Shown here piece by piece: positions 48,599-58,630 of a DNA stretch of 64,000 bases; position 1 is the first letter of the stretch; the number at the start of each line of letters is the position of its first letter. The notes under the pieces are model-generated. The model had not been told where the DNA came from. It saw nothing but the letters and a program-made list of their open reading frames with translations, and ran no database searches. This DNA comes from an uncultured beta proteobacterium (GTDB lineage: Bacteria; Pseudomonadota; Gammaproteobacteria; Burkholderiales; SG8-41). The position numbers and the translations under genes were made by a program. The stretch spans positions 1 through 64,000 of the forward strand of contig CAISYC010000022.1 in the NCBI GenBank assembly GCA_903889565.1, read 5' to 3'.

Positions 48599-50011
48599 AT
48601 GCGATATGTAAGCACGCGCGGCGCCGGTGCGCCGGCCGCCTTTCTCGATATTCTTCTTGGCGGCCTGATGGACGATGGCGGGCTGGCCATGCCAGAGTCG
48701 TACCCGCAAATCGATGCGGCTGAGTTGGCGCGCTGGCGCGGCCTGACCTACCCGGCGCTGGCATTCGAGATTTTGCGCCGATACGCCGACGACATTCCTG
48801 TCGGCGAACTCAAACGGATCGTTGACAATACCTACACCGCCGAGGTTTTTCACTGTGCCGACATTACGCCGGTGCGCGAACTGGAATCCGGCGTATTTAT
48901 CGCCGGGCTGTCGAACGGGCCGACGCTGGCGTTCAAGGATGTCGCCATGCAGTTGCTCGGCAATCTGTTCGAACATGCGCTGGCAAAAACAGGCAGCGAA
49001 TTGAACATACTGGGGGCGACCTCGGGCGACACCGGCTCGGCCGCCGAATATGCAATGCGCGGCAAGCGCGGTATCCGCGTATTCATGCTGTCGCCGCACC
49101 AGAAGATGAGTCCGTTCCAGACCGCGCAGATGTTTTCGTTGCAGGACGCCAACATCGTCAACATCGCCGTGCGCGGCGTGTTCGACGATTGCCAGGACAT
49201 CGTCAAGGCGGTCAGCAACGACCATGCGTTCAAATCGAAATACAGTATCGGCACTGTTAATTCGATCAACTGGGCGCGCGTGGTTGCCCAGGTCGTCTAC
49301 TACTTCAAGGCGTATTTCGCGGTAACGCAATCGAACGAACAGCAGGTGTCGTTTGCGGTGCCCTCGGGCAATTTCGGCAATATCTGCGCCGGGCACATCG
49401 CGCGCAGCATGGGGTTGCGGATCCGCAAACTGATCCTCGCTACCAACGAAAACGATGTGCTCGACGAGTTTTTTCGCACCGGTGTCTATCGGGTGCGGCC
49501 GTCGGAGCGCGTGCAGCAGACCAGCAGTCCGTCGATGGATATTTCGAAGGCTTCGAATTTCGAGCGCTTCGTGTTCGATCTGGTCGGGCGCGACAGTCAA
49601 ACGGTAGCCGCGCTGTGGCGCCAGCTCGACCGCGACGGCGTGTTTGATCTATCGGCGACACCGCACTTCAAGCGCATCGCGCAGTTTGGCTTCGTCTCCG
49701 GTTCGAGCTGCCATGCCGACCGGCTGCAAACCATCCGCACGGTTTACCGAAAATACAATCAGCTGATCGATACGCATACGGCCGATGGCGTGAAAGTCGG
49801 ACTGGAACATTGCGAGGCCGGCGTGCCGTTGATCTGTCTGGAAACCGCGTTGCCCGCCAAATTCGCCGCAACCATACGCGAGGCGGTCGGCATCGATCCG
49901 CCGGTGCCGTACGGACTCGATGGCCTCGAGAAATTGCCGCAGCGTTTTTCCGTGCTCGATGCCGACGACGCGGCGGTGAAGGATCTGATCGTTCGCAGCT
50001 GCGCCGGTTGA
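48599..50011 (+). CDS. thrC: Threonine synthase
   Basis: 470 residues from the ATG at 48599, seven bases after hom; the frame is open further left but only inside hom. MRYVSTRGAGAPAAFLDILLGGL opens as in the long (class 2) ThrC. PLP Lys113 in LAFKDVAMQLLG, GATSGDTGSAAEYAM, SINWARVVAQVVYYF, VPSGNFGNICAG. Converts phosphohomoserine to threonine. No clear ribosome site, so translation probably depends on hom. Confidence 0.96.
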   Translation: MRYVSTRGAGAPAAFLDILLGGLMDDGGLAMPESYPQIDAAELARWRGLTYPALAFEILRRYADDIPVGELKRIVDNTYTAEVFHCADITPVRELESGVFIAGLSNGPTLAFKDVAMQLLGNLFEHALAKTGSELNILGATSGDTGSAAEYAMRGKRGIRVFMLSPHQKMSPFQTAQMFSLQDANIVNIAVRGVFDDCQDIVKAVSNDHAFKSKYSIGTVNSINWARVVAQVVYYFKAYFAVTQSNEQQVSFAVPSGNFGNICAGHIARSMGLRIRKLILATNENDVLDEFFRTGVYRVRPSERVQQTSSPSMDISKASNFERFVFDLVGRDSQTVAALWRQLDRDGVFDLSATPHFKRIAQFGFVSGSSCHADRLQTIRTVYRKYNQLIDTHTADGVKVGLEHCEAGVPLICLETALPAKFAATIREAVGIDPPVPYGLDGLEKLPQRFSVLDADDAAVKDLIVRSCAG

Positions 50012-50029
50012 CCCGGCGCGACTCCGCGT

Positions 50030-50866
50030 TTAGTCGTCGAAACGCATCGACAGGTCGGCCGCTTTCACGTCCTTGGTGAGCCCGCCGATCGAAATGCGAT
50101 CGACGCCGGTTTCGGCAATTTCACGCACATTCGCCAGCGTGATGCCGCCAGAGGCTTCGAGTTGCGCGCGACCGGCCGTGATCGCCACGGCTTCGCGCAT
50201 TTTTGCGCAATCCATGTTGTCGAGCAGGATCATTTTTGCGCCGGCGGCCAGCGCCTCGCGCAATTGCTCGAGCGTCTCGACTTCAACCTGGATCCACTCC
50301 GCGGCAGGCGCGAGACGGGTCGCTTCCCGCAACGCAGGAGTAATGCCGCCGGCCGCGGCAAGATGGTTTTCCTTGATCAGGATGGCGTCGAACAGGCCGA
50401 GGCGGTGATTGCAGCCGCCGCCGGTGATGACGGCATATTTCTGTGCAACCCGGAGGCCCGGCAGGGTTTTGCGGGTATCGAGAATTTTCGCGCGCGTGCC
50501 GCGCACGGCATCGACGTAACGCCGCGTCGCCGTCGCCACGCCCGAGAGCAGCTGCAGGAAGTTGAGGCCGCAGCGTTCGCCGCTGAGCAGGGCGCGCGCA
50601 CTGCCGTCGAGCGTGCACAGCGTGCTGCCTGCCGGCGCGAGCGTGCCGTCATCAATCTGCCACTGAATCTTCACCGCCGGATCGAGGCGCTCAAAACAGG
50701 CATCGAACCAGGCGCGGCCGCAGACCACGATTTCTGCGCGCGTGATGACATGTGCATCCGCCCGGGCATCGGCTGGGATCAGTTGCGCGGTGAGGTCGCC
50801 ACCGCCGAGGTCCTCTTCAAGTGCGGCGCTGACGTTGCGTTCGATAGCGAGTGCCAAGCCCTTCAT
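50030..50866 (-). CDS. nadC: Nicotinate-nucleotide pyrophosphorylase
   Basis: 278 residues from the ATG at 50866. EEDLGGGDLTAQLIP, GERCGLNFLQLLSGVAT, ILDTRKTLPGLRVAQKYAVITGGGCNHRLGL and LDNMD...LEASGGI are diagnostic. Turns quinolinate and PRPP into nicotinate mononucleotide in NAD synthesis. Convergent with thrC, divergent from the GltB-like gene. Confidence 0.96.
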   Translation of the reverse strand: MKGLALAIERNVSAALEEDLGGGDLTAQLIPADARADAHVITRAEIVVCGRAWFDACFERLDPAVKIQWQIDDGTLAPAGSTLCTLDGSARALLSGERCGLNFLQLLSGVATATRRYVDAVRGTRAKILDTRKTLPGLRVAQKYAVITGGGCNHRLGLFDAILIKENHLAAAGGITPALREATRLAPAAEWIQVEVETLEQLREALAAGAKMILLDNMDCAKMREAVAITAGRAQLEASGGITLANVREIAETGVDRISIGGLTKDVKAADLSMRFDD

Positions 50867-50921
50867 TTTCAACTATATTGGCCGTAGATAGGTGGATGAA
50901 TTTTACCTGATAGGGGGCAGC

Positions 50922-52415
50922 ATGACCGGAGTCATGGGGATCATATCCTACGGTCTGGGAACGATTATCGGCTTTTTCGTGATCGGGGTTCTGTTGTTCT
51001 GGTTTATCCAGGACGTCACCCAGAAGAAACACACGGTGCTGCGCAACTATCCGGTGATCGGGCGGCTGCGCTTTATTCTCGAGCAAATGGGCGAGTATTT
51101 CCGGCAGTATTTCTTCGCCGGCGACCGCGACGAGATGCCGTTTAACCGGGCCACGCGCGGCTGGGTTTATCGCGAGGCCAAGGACGAGGGCGGCATCATC
51201 GGCTTCGGCTCGACCCAGGACATGCGCGAACCGGGTTCGATCATTTTCGTCAATCACCCGTTTCCCGTGCTGGAGCAGGACCGGCTGCCGACACCGTCCT
51301 TGATCATCGGCGAGGGGCATTGCCGTTATCCTTTTGAGGCGCGCTCGGTGACCAATATCTCCGGCATGAGTTTCGGCGCGATTTCGGAACCGGCGGTGCG
51401 CGCCTTGTCGCGCGGCGCCGGTGTCGCAGGCTGCTGGATGGACACCGGCGAGGGCGGACTGTCGCCCTACCATCGCGAGGGCGACTGCGATCTGATCATG
51501 CAGATCGGCACCGCCAAGTACGGCATCCGCGATCACGACGGCAATTTTTCGCCGGAGAAAGCACGCGAACTTTCGCATGTGGTCAAGGCCTTCGAGATCA
51601 AACTGTCGCAGGGCGCGAAACCGGGCAAGGGCGGCGTGCTGCCCGGCGGCAAGGTCACCGCCGAAATTGCGCGCATACGCGGCATTCCCGAAGGGCAGGA
51701 TTCGATCAGTCCGAATCGTCATCAGGACATCGCCAACATCGACCAGTTGCTCGACAAAGTCGTCTACGTGCGCGACCTTACGGGACGGCCGGTCGGCGTG
51801 AAGACGGCCATCGGCGGCTGGGATTTCATGCACGACTTGTGCGAGGCGGTGTTGCGGCGCGGGCTGCAGGATGCGCCGGATTTTCTGGTAATCGACGGCG
51901 GCGAGGGCGGCAGCGGTGCGGCACCGCAGACGCTGATGGATCACATGAGCCTGCCGATCGCCGAGGCGTTGCCGCGCGCGGTCGATGCCCTGCTGCAGGC
52001 GGGTCTCAAGCAGCGAATCCGCGTGGTCGCCTCTGGCAAACTGGTGACCTCGGCGCGCGCGGCGTGGGCGCTGTGCACCGGCGCCGATTTCATTAACACC
52101 GCGCGCGGGCCGATGTTTGCATTGGGCTGCATCCAGGCCATGCGCTGCCATACCAATACCTGCCCGACCGGCGTCACCACCCACAACAAACGCCTGCAGC
52201 GCGGGCTGGTGGTCGAGGAAAAGTATGTGCGCGTGGCCAACTACGTGCGCAACATGAACAAGGAGATCGACATGATCGCCCACTCCTGCGGCTGCCGCCA
52301 TGCGCGCGAACTGCGCCGCGAGCATGTGCGCATCGTGCAGACGGCCAACCAGAGCATGGCGTTAAGCATGCTGCATCCCTATCCGGCGGCCGGGCTGCCG
52401 GTGGACGGCGGCTGA
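50922..52415 (+). CDS. Membrane-anchored FMN-binding glutamate-synthase-like protein
   Basis: 497 residues from the ATG at 50922 (AGGGGG just upstream; a GTG at 50892 is weaker). One N-terminal membrane helix (IISYGLGTIIGFFVIGVLLFWFI), then the GltB-type FMN barrel: SVTNISGMSFGAIS, MDTGEGGLSPYH, KLSQGAKPGKGG, VIDGGEGGSGAAP. Cys pattern C-x5-C-x4-C (CIQAMRCHTNTC) for a 3Fe-4S cluster. There is no amidotransferase domain, so ammonia or another amine must be the N source, or the role is different. Not adjacent to gltD. Confidence 0.88.
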   Translation: MTGVMGIISYGLGTIIGFFVIGVLLFWFIQDVTQKKHTVLRNYPVIGRLRFILEQMGEYFRQYFFAGDRDEMPFNRATRGWVYREAKDEGGIIGFGSTQDMREPGSIIFVNHPFPVLEQDRLPTPSLIIGEGHCRYPFEARSVTNISGMSFGAISEPAVRALSRGAGVAGCWMDTGEGGLSPYHREGDCDLIMQIGTAKYGIRDHDGNFSPEKARELSHVVKAFEIKLSQGAKPGKGGVLPGGKVTAEIARIRGIPEGQDSISPNRHQDIANIDQLLDKVVYVRDLTGRPVGVKTAIGGWDFMHDLCEAVLRRGLQDAPDFLVIDGGEGGSGAAPQTLMDHMSLPIAEALPRAVDALLQAGLKQRIRVVASGKLVTSARAAWALCTGADFINTARGPMFALGCIQAMRCHTNTCPTGVTTHNKRLQRGLVVEEKYVRVANYVRNMNKEIDMIAHSCGCRHARELRREHVRIVQTANQSMALSMLHPYPAAGLPVDGG

Positions 52416-52447
52416 CCCCCGGCGCGAGATAAATCCGCGCCCGGCAA

Positions 52448-52472
52448 TTGAAATCCGGGGGAAAAGCCCCAT
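52448..52472 (+). promoter_or_regulatory. Sigma-32 heat-shock promoter of clpB
   Basis: TTGAAA (52448-52453), 13-base spacer, CCCCAT followed by GT (52467-52472): a near-ideal sigma-32 promoter 38 bases before the clpB ATG. Confidence 0.85.
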
Positions 52473-52509
52473 GTGGCAGGCATGACATTTACAGGATGTA
52501 TGCACAGCC

Positions 52510-55089
52510 ATGCGATTTGACAAATTCACCACCAAGTTTCAACAGGCCTTCGCCGACGCGCAGAGCCTTGCCGTCGGGCAGGACAATCCCTACATCGAGC
52601 CCCAGCATTTGCTGCAGGCGCTGCTGCAGCAGGAGGACGGCAGCACGGCTTCGCTGATGGCGCGTGCCGGCGTAAACGTGTCGGCGCTGAAAACGGCCTT
52701 GGGTGCCGCGCTGAAACGTTTGCCCAAGGTCGAAGGGCAGGGCGGAGAGGTCAACGTTTCGCGCGACCTCACGGCACTGCTCAACCTGACCGACAAGGAG
52801 GCGCAAAAACACGACGACCAGTTCATCGCCTCCGAAATGTTCCTGCTCGCCTTGACCCAGGACAAGGGCGAAACGGGCAGCCTGTTCAAGCAGCATGGCG
52901 GCACCCGTGCCGCGCTCGAAAAAGCGGTCAATGCGGTGCGCGGCGGCGAGAGCGTCGGCAGCGCGGATGCGGAAGGCGCGCGCGAGGCGCTAAAAAAATA
53001 CACGGTGGATGTGACCGAATTGGCGCGCGCCGGCAAACTCGATCCGGTGATCGGCCGCGACGATGAAATCCGCCGCGTGATCCAGATCCTGCAGCGCCGC
53101 ACCAAAAACAATCCCGTGCTGATCGGCGAGCCGGGTGTCGGCAAGACGGCAATCGTCGAGGGACTCGCCCAGCGCATCGTCAACGGCGAAGTGCCCGAAA
53201 CGCTGAAGAACAAGCGCGTCTTGTCGCTCGACATGGCGATGCTGCTGGCGGGGGCCAAGTACCGCGGCGAATTCGAGGAGCGTCTGAAATCCGTGTTGAA
53301 GGAGATCGCGCAGGACGCCGGTCGCACCATCGTCTTCATTGACGAACTGCACACCATGGTCGGTGCCGGCAAGGCCGAGGGGGCAATCGACGCCGGTAAC
53401 ATGTTGAAGCCCGCGCTCGCGCGCGGTGAACTGCATTGCGTGGGCGCCACCACGCTCGACGAATTCCGCAAATACATCGAAAAGGACGCTGCGCTCGAAC
53501 GCCGGTTTCAGAAGGTGCTGGTCGATGAGCCGTCGGTCGAAAGCACCATCGCGATTCTGCGCGGCCTGCAGGAAAAGTATGAGGTGCATCACGGCGTTGA
53601 TATCACCGACCCGGCGATCGTCGCCGCCGCCGAGCTTTCGCACCGCTACATCACCGACCGTTTTCTGCCGGACAAGGCAATCGACCTGATCGACGAGGCG
53701 GCCTCGCGCATCAAGATGGAAATCGATTCGAAGCCCGAATCGATGGACAAGCTCGATCGCCGGCTGATCCAGTTGAAGATCGAACGCGAGGCCGTACGCA
53801 AGGAAAAGGATGAGGCATCGCTGAAACGCATGGCAGCGCTTGAGGAAGAGATCAAGCGGCTGGAACGCGAGTACGCAGACCTCGAGGAAATCTGGAAAAC
53901 CGAAAAGTCGCAGCTGCAGGGTTCGCAACACGTCAAGGAAGAACTCGAGAAGCTCAAGCTTGAAATGGAAGCGGCCAAGCGCAAGGGCGACTGGCAGAAG
54001 GTTTCCGAAATTCAGTACGGCAAAGTTCCGCAGCTGGAGGCACAGTTGAAGCAGGCCGACAAGGCGCCCGTCGCTGGCGCAAAGCCGCGTCTGTTGCGTA
54101 CCCAGGTCGGTGCCGAGGAAATCGCCGAGGTGGTGTCGCGCGCGACCGGCATCCCGGTGTCGAAAATGATGCAGGGCGAGCGCGACAAGCTGTTGCTGAT
54201 GGAAGACCGCCTGCACCAGCGCGTGGTTGGCCAGAACGAGGCGGTGCATCTGGTGTCGGATGCGATCCGGCGTTCGCGCGCAGGGCTCGCCGACCCGGAT
54301 AAACCCTACGGCTCCTTCCTGTTTCTCGGGCCGACCGGTGTCGGCAAGACCGAGTTGTGCAAGGCGCTCGCGGAATTCCTGTTCGATTCCGAGGAGCACA
54401 TGATCCGTATCGACATGAGCGAGTTCATGGAAAAGCATTCGGTGGCACGTCTGATCGGCGCGCCCCCCGGCTATGTCGGTTACGAGGAGGGGGGGTACCT
54501 GACCGAGGCGGTGCGGCGCAAACCGTATTCGGTGATCCTGCTCGACGAAATCGAGAAGGCGCATCCCGACGTGTTCAACGTGCTGTTGCAGGTGCTTGAT
54601 GACGGTCGCATGACCGACGGGCAGGGCCGCACGGTCGATTTCAAGAACACCGTGATCGTGATGACATCGAATCTCGGCTCGCAGATGATCCAGCAGATGA
54701 GCGGCGACGATTACCAGATTGTGAAACTGGCGGTGCTGGGCGAAGTGAAGGCGCATTTCCGGCCCGAGTTCGTCAACCGCATTGATGAAATCGTCGTCTT
54801 CCATGCGCTCGATGAAAAGAATATCCGCGCGATTGCGCGCATGCAGATCGGCCTGCTCGAGAAACGTCTCGCCAAGATGGAAATCAAGCTCGACGTGTCG
54901 GAAGCGGCGCTCGATCTGGTTGCAAAGGCGGGATTCGATCCGGTCTACGGCGCGCGCCCGCTGAAACGCGCGATTCAGTCGGAATTCGAGAATCCGCTGG
55001 CCAAACGGATCCTCGAAGGCGGCGTCGCAGCCAAGGACACGGTCAAGGCCGATGTCCTGAAAGGCGCGCTGCACTTCGACAAGGTCTGA
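52510..55089 (+). CDS. clpB: ATP-dependent disaggregase ClpB
   Basis: 859 residues, full length. N domain (1-145), AAA-1 with Walker [10 protein letters not shown] at 206, Walker [15 protein letters not shown], a long middle coiled coil (about 410-520, [19 protein letters not shown]) that is absent in ClpA, AAA-2 with Walker [10 protein letters not shown] at 607 and [16 protein letters not shown]. Rescues aggregated proteins with DnaK. Expressed from the sigma-32-type promoter. An imperfect stem (55107-55128, loop CTTTG) after the stop may be a weak terminator. Confidence 0.98.
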   Translation: MRFDKFTTKFQQAFADAQSLAVGQDNPYIEPQHLLQALLQQEDGSTASLMARAGVNVSALKTALGAALKRLPKVEGQGGEVNVSRDLTALLNLTDKEAQKHDDQFIASEMFLLALTQDKGETGSLFKQHGGTRAALEKAVNAVRGGESVGSADAEGAREALKKYTVDVTELARAGKLDPVIGRDDEIRRVIQILQRRTKNNPVLIGEPGVGKTAIVEGLAQRIVNGEVPETLKNKRVLSLDMAMLLAGAKYRGEFEERLKSVLKEIAQDAGRTIVFIDELHTMVGAGKAEGAIDAGNMLKPALARGELHCVGATTLDEFRKYIEKDAALERRFQKVLVDEPSVESTIAILRGLQEKYEVHHGVDITDPAIVAAAELSHRYITDRFLPDKAIDLIDEAASRIKMEIDSKPESMDKLDRRLIQLKIEREAVRKEKDEASLKRMAALEEEIKRLEREYADLEEIWKTEKSQLQGSQHVKEELEKLKLEMEAAKRKGDWQKVSEIQYGKVPQLEAQLKQADKAPVAGAKPRLLRTQVGAEEIAEVVSRATGIPVSKMMQGERDKLLLMEDRLHQRVVGQNEAVHLVSDAIRRSRAGLADPDKPYGSFLFLGPTGVGKTELCKALAEFLFDSEEHMIRIDMSEFMEKHSVARLIGAPPGYVGYEEGGYLTEAVRRKPYSVILLDEIEKAHPDVFNVLLQVLDDGRMTDGQGRTVDFKNTVIVMTSNLGSQMIQQMSGDDYQIVKLAVLGEVKAHFRPEFVNRIDEIVVFHALDEKNIRAIARMQIGLLEKRLAKMEIKLDVSEAALDLVAKAGFDPVYGARPLKRAIQSEFENPLAKRILEGGVAAKDTVKADVLKGALHFDKV

Positions 55090-55334
55090 GCGGCCTTGCC
55101 GCCCGTTGCGGGATGCTTTGCATCCGCAGCCGGCATATCGAGCGTGATAATTTTCACACTTGATCTGATTTAGTGTTGGCGCCGGGCGCCGGCGGCCCCC
55201 AGCAGGGAATGAATTTTGCTATCGTCTTGCCCGTAATCGATGCGGAACCCGGTCGTCGCTCGAATGCATCGGCGATGCGTCGAAACTTGTGCGGCTGGAC
55301 CGGAGTTTCCGGATAGCACGTTGAAGAGCGGGCA

Positions 55335-57551
55335 ATGGCGAAACCAGGCAAGCTGGGACCAAAATCAAAGCCGCCGGGCAAGCGTGCGGCGGCGCGTGTC
55401 GTTGAAAAATCGCGCAGCAGCGACGTCAAAGCGCTGGCGGCGGTGGTGGCCGGGCTCGACGGCATGCTGTATCGCTGTCGCGACAACCGGACCCGCACCT
55501 TCGAATTTGCCAGCGATGGCTGCCTCGCGCTGACCGGTTATACCGCAGCCCAGTTGTTGTCCGGACGCGGCGCCTCGTATTGCGGATTGATTCATGCCGA
55601 TGATCGCAACCGCATCGCCATTGAAATTGCCGCCGCCATCCGAACCAGCGCGCGCTTTACCGTCGAATACCGCATTACGGCGCGAGACGGCAGCGTCAAA
55701 TGGGTGCGGGAACGCGGTGCAGTGAAAGCAGCGGGCACCTCGAAGTCGCACCTGATTGAAGGTTACATCGAGGATGTGACCGCTCAGCGCGCGGAAATCC
55801 GCGCCCTGCAGGATTCGGAGCGGCGGTTTCGCAGCCTGTTCGAGAACGCCACGGAAGGGATTTTCCAGACCTCGCTGTCGGGCGTTTATCTTAACGTCAA
55901 TCCGGCGCTGGCAACCATTTACGGCTACGACTCGCCGCAGGACGTGATTGCGGCGGTGGCCGACATCGAGAAACAACTCTATGTCGATCCGGCGCGGCGC
56001 GCCGAGTTCATTCGCCTGATGCGCGAGAACGGCGCCGTCGCCAATTTTGTGTCAGAGGTTCGCCGTCGCAACGGGGAGCGCATCTGGATTTCCGAAAATG
56101 CACGGGCGGTTTACGACGACGACGGCACGCTGTTGTTCTACGAGGGCACGGTCGAGGACGTCACCGAAACCAAGCTGAATCAGGAGAAGCTTGAATATCT
56201 CGCCAATCACGATGCGGTAACCGGGCTGCCTAACCGCCTGTTGATGAATGACCGCTTGCGCCAGATGATGCTGCAGGCGCAGCGCAATCACAGCGTGGTA
56301 GCGGTGGCGCTGATCGATCTCGATCATTTCAAGCTGATCAACGATACCTTCGGCCACAATCAGGGCGACCAGTTGCTGCAGACGGTGGCGCGGCGCATGC
56401 AGGCCTGTCTGCGCGATACAGATACCGTTGCTCGGTTGGGCGGCGACGAATTCGTGCTGCTGCTGTCGGGCGAGGGGCGCGGTGAGGCGCTCTCGCAGGT
56501 CACGCAGCGCGTGTTGAAGGCTATCGCGCTGCCGTGGCGGGTCGAGCAGCGCGAACTCAGCGTGTCGTGCAGCATCGGTGTGAGCGTGTTTCCGCGCGAC
56601 GGCCGCGACGTGCAGACGCTGCTGAAAAACGCCGACACCGCGATGTACAAGGCCAAGGAACTGGGCCGCAACAACTTCCAGTTTTATTCGCCGGACATGA
56701 ATGCAGCGATCGCCGAACGCCTGGAAATGCAGAACCTGCTGCATCGAGCAGTGGAGGCCGAACAGTTCGTGCTGCTCTACCAGCCGAAAATCGATCTCGC
56801 CAGCGGCCGGCTTGCCGGCATGGAGGCGTTGCTGCGCATCAGGGACGATCAGCGCGGCCTGCTACCGCCGCTGAATTTCATCCAGATTGCCGAAGAAACC
56901 GGGCTCATTGTCAAAATCGGCGAATGGGTGCTGCGCGAGGCCTGCACATTCAACAAGTCACTGCAGCGGCGCGGACTGCCGCCGCTGCGCGTGGCGATCA
57001 ACCTGTCGGCGCGCCAGTTGATGCGTAACGAATTGCTGCGCTCGGTCGAACAGGCGCTGCGCGACGCCGACCTCGGCGCCGAATACCTTGAACTGGAGCT
57101 GACCGAAAGCATGGTCATGCACGATCCCGAAGTTGTTATCGCGATGCTGCAACAGCTTGAGGCGCTGGGGGTGCAGTTGAGCATCGACGATTTCGGCACC
57201 GGTTATTCGAGCCTCAACTATCTGAAACGTTTTCCGGTGCGCAGTCTCAAGATCGACCAGTCGTTCGTGCGCGAACTCGGGCAGGACGCCAACGCGGCGG
57301 CGATCGTCAAGGCGGTGATTTCGCTCGGTCACAGCCTCGACTTGCAGGTGATCGCCGAAGGCGTCGAAACCGCCGATCAACTGGCGTTTCTGATGGAAAA
57401 CCGTTGCGATGCAATACAGGGCTTTTTATTCAGCCGGCCGCTTGGGGCCGACGCCTTCATTGCTCTGCTGGAACGCGAGCATGCGCGTATCGACAGCTAT
57501 GCGGCATTGCGCGAACTCTGTCATTCGCAGCCGGAGCACGGCGGTATCTAG
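55335..57551 (+). CDS. PAS-GGDEF-EAL cyclic-di-GMP protein
   Basis: 738 residues. Two PAS folds (about 35-155, 160-285), GGDEF domain with an intact GGDEF at 369-373, EAL domain with E497 (MEALLR), ELTESMVM, IDDFGTGYSSLNYLKRFP, KIDQSFVREL and EGVET. Both halves keep catalytic residues, so it may make and degrade cyclic di-GMP under a signal sensed by the PAS domains. No membrane segment. It stands alone; the 245-base gap before it holds only the clpB hairpin and GC-rich sequence. Confidence 0.95.
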   Translation: MAKPGKLGPKSKPPGKRAAARVVEKSRSSDVKALAAVVAGLDGMLYRCRDNRTRTFEFASDGCLALTGYTAAQLLSGRGASYCGLIHADDRNRIAIEIAAAIRTSARFTVEYRITARDGSVKWVRERGAVKAAGTSKSHLIEGYIEDVTAQRAEIRALQDSERRFRSLFENATEGIFQTSLSGVYLNVNPALATIYGYDSPQDVIAAVADIEKQLYVDPARRAEFIRLMRENGAVANFVSEVRRRNGERIWISENARAVYDDDGTLLFYEGTVEDVTETKLNQEKLEYLANHDAVTGLPNRLLMNDRLRQMMLQAQRNHSVVAVALIDLDHFKLINDTFGHNQGDQLLQTVARRMQACLRDTDTVARLGGDEFVLLLSGEGRGEALSQVTQRVLKAIALPWRVEQRELSVSCSIGVSVFPRDGRDVQTLLKNADTAMYKAKELGRNNFQFYSPDMNAAIAERLEMQNLLHRAVEAEQFVLLYQPKIDLASGRLAGMEALLRIRDDQRGLLPPLNFIQIAEETGLIVKIGEWVLREACTFNKSLQRRGLPPLRVAINLSARQLMRNELLRSVEQALRDADLGAEYLELELTESMVMHDPEVVIAMLQQLEALGVQLSIDDFGTGYSSLNYLKRFPVRSLKIDQSFVRELGQDANAAAIVKAVISLGHSLDLQVIAEGVETADQLAFLMENRCDAIQGFLFSRPLGADAFIALLEREHARIDSYAALRELCHSQPEHGGI

Positions 57552-57605
57552 CTCCGCGCTCATTCGCCTGCCGCTGACCCGTCGCCGTGTGCGCCCTGCA
57601 AACGA

Positions 57606-57611
57606 TATAAT
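57606..57611 (+). promoter_or_regulatory. -10 box candidate upstream of the TctC-like gene
   Basis: Perfect TATAAT at 57606-57611, 48 bases before the ATG; no convincing -35. Confidence 0.4.
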
Positions 57612-57658
57612 CGCGGCCCCGGCGCTGTTTGAACCGGCAATTTTCGTACGGAGCAGTC

Positions 57659-58630
57659 ATGACGATTCGTCAAATTGAACTACTGTTGGCGATTGTTCTT
57701 CTTGTTCTGGCAGCTGCTGTGCCGGCGCAGAATTTCCCCAATCGTCCATTGCGTCTGGTGGTGCCGTTTTCGGCGGGCGGCGCGGCCGACGTGCCCGCCC
57801 GCATACTCACGCAAAAACTGTCCGAGGCGCTTGGCCAGCAGGTCATAGTCGATAACAAGCCGGGCGCCGGCTCGACCATCGGCGCCGAAGCCGTGGCGAA
57901 AGCGCCGCCTGACGGTTACAACCTGTTGATGATCAGCAATACGCATTTCGTCAGCGCCGCGTTGTACAAAAAACTTTCATACGATTCGGTCGCGGATTTT
58001 GCAGCGGTTACGCAGGTGACGACCGCGCCTAACGTGATTGTTGTGCATCCGTCGCTGCCCGTAAAAAACGTCAAGGAACTGATCGCGCTGGCCAAGGCGA
58101 AACCCGGCAAGATCGATTACGCCTCATCCGGCAACGGCAGTACCCAGCATCTGACCGGCGCGCTGTTTACCAAGATGGCGGGCATCGACATGATGCATAT
58201 TCCTTATCGCGGCAGCGGTCCGGCCACTGCCGATTTGCTGAGCGGCCAGGTCACGGTGGGTTTTCCGGGGATCGCCGGCATGCTGCCGCAAATCCGCGCC
58301 GGCAAGCTGCGCGCGCTGGCGGTCACCGGCAGCAGGCGCTCGCCCGAACTGCCGGACGTGCCGACGGTCGCCGAGGCGGGAGTCAAGGGCTATGACGTCA
58401 CTGCATGGTTCGGCGTGGCGGCGCCCAAAGGCGCTCCACGCGAGGTCATCACGCGCTTGCACACCGAATTGCTGAAAATCGTGAAGACGCCCGACGTCCA
58501 GAAGCAGTTGCTGAACGCCGGTCAGGAGGTCGCGTGGCAGGAGACGACCGAGCAGTTCGGTGAAATGCTCAAGGTCGAGGCGGCGAAATGGGCGCGCATG
58601 GTCAAGGAGTCGGGCGCGCAGGTGAATTAA
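57659..58630 (+). CDS. TctC/Bug-family periplasmic substrate-binding protein
   Basis: 323 residues from the ATG at 57659. Signal peptide to about 23 (LLVLAAAVPAQ), then FPNRPLRLVVPFSAGGAADVPARIL, VIVDNKPGAGSTIGAEAVAKAPPDGYNLLM, IDYASSGNGSTQHLTGALF and RALAVTGSRRSPELPDVPTVAEAG. Such proteins bind carboxylates or other anions; many, like this one, lack adjacent tctAB genes. Its TAA overlaps the opposing rhodanese stop. Confidence 0.93.
   Translation: MTIRQIELLLAIVLLVLAAAVPAQNFPNRPLRLVVPFSAGGAADVPARILTQKLSEALGQQVIVDNKPGAGSTIGAEAVAKAPPDGYNLLMISNTHFVSAALYKKLSYDSVADFAAVTQVTTAPNVIVVHPSLPVKNVKELIALAKAKPGKIDYASSGNGSTQHLTGALFTKMAGIDMMHIPYRGSGPATADLLSGQVTVGFPGIAGMLPQIRAGKLRALAVTGSRRSPELPDVPTVAEAGVKGYDVTAWFGVAAPKGAPREVITRLHTELLKIVKTPDVQKQLLNAGQEVAWQETTEQFGEMLKVEAAKWARMVKESGAQVN

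Noticed and set aside
52990-55074. 694-codon minus-strand open frame
   Set aside because: Antisense shadow of clpB.
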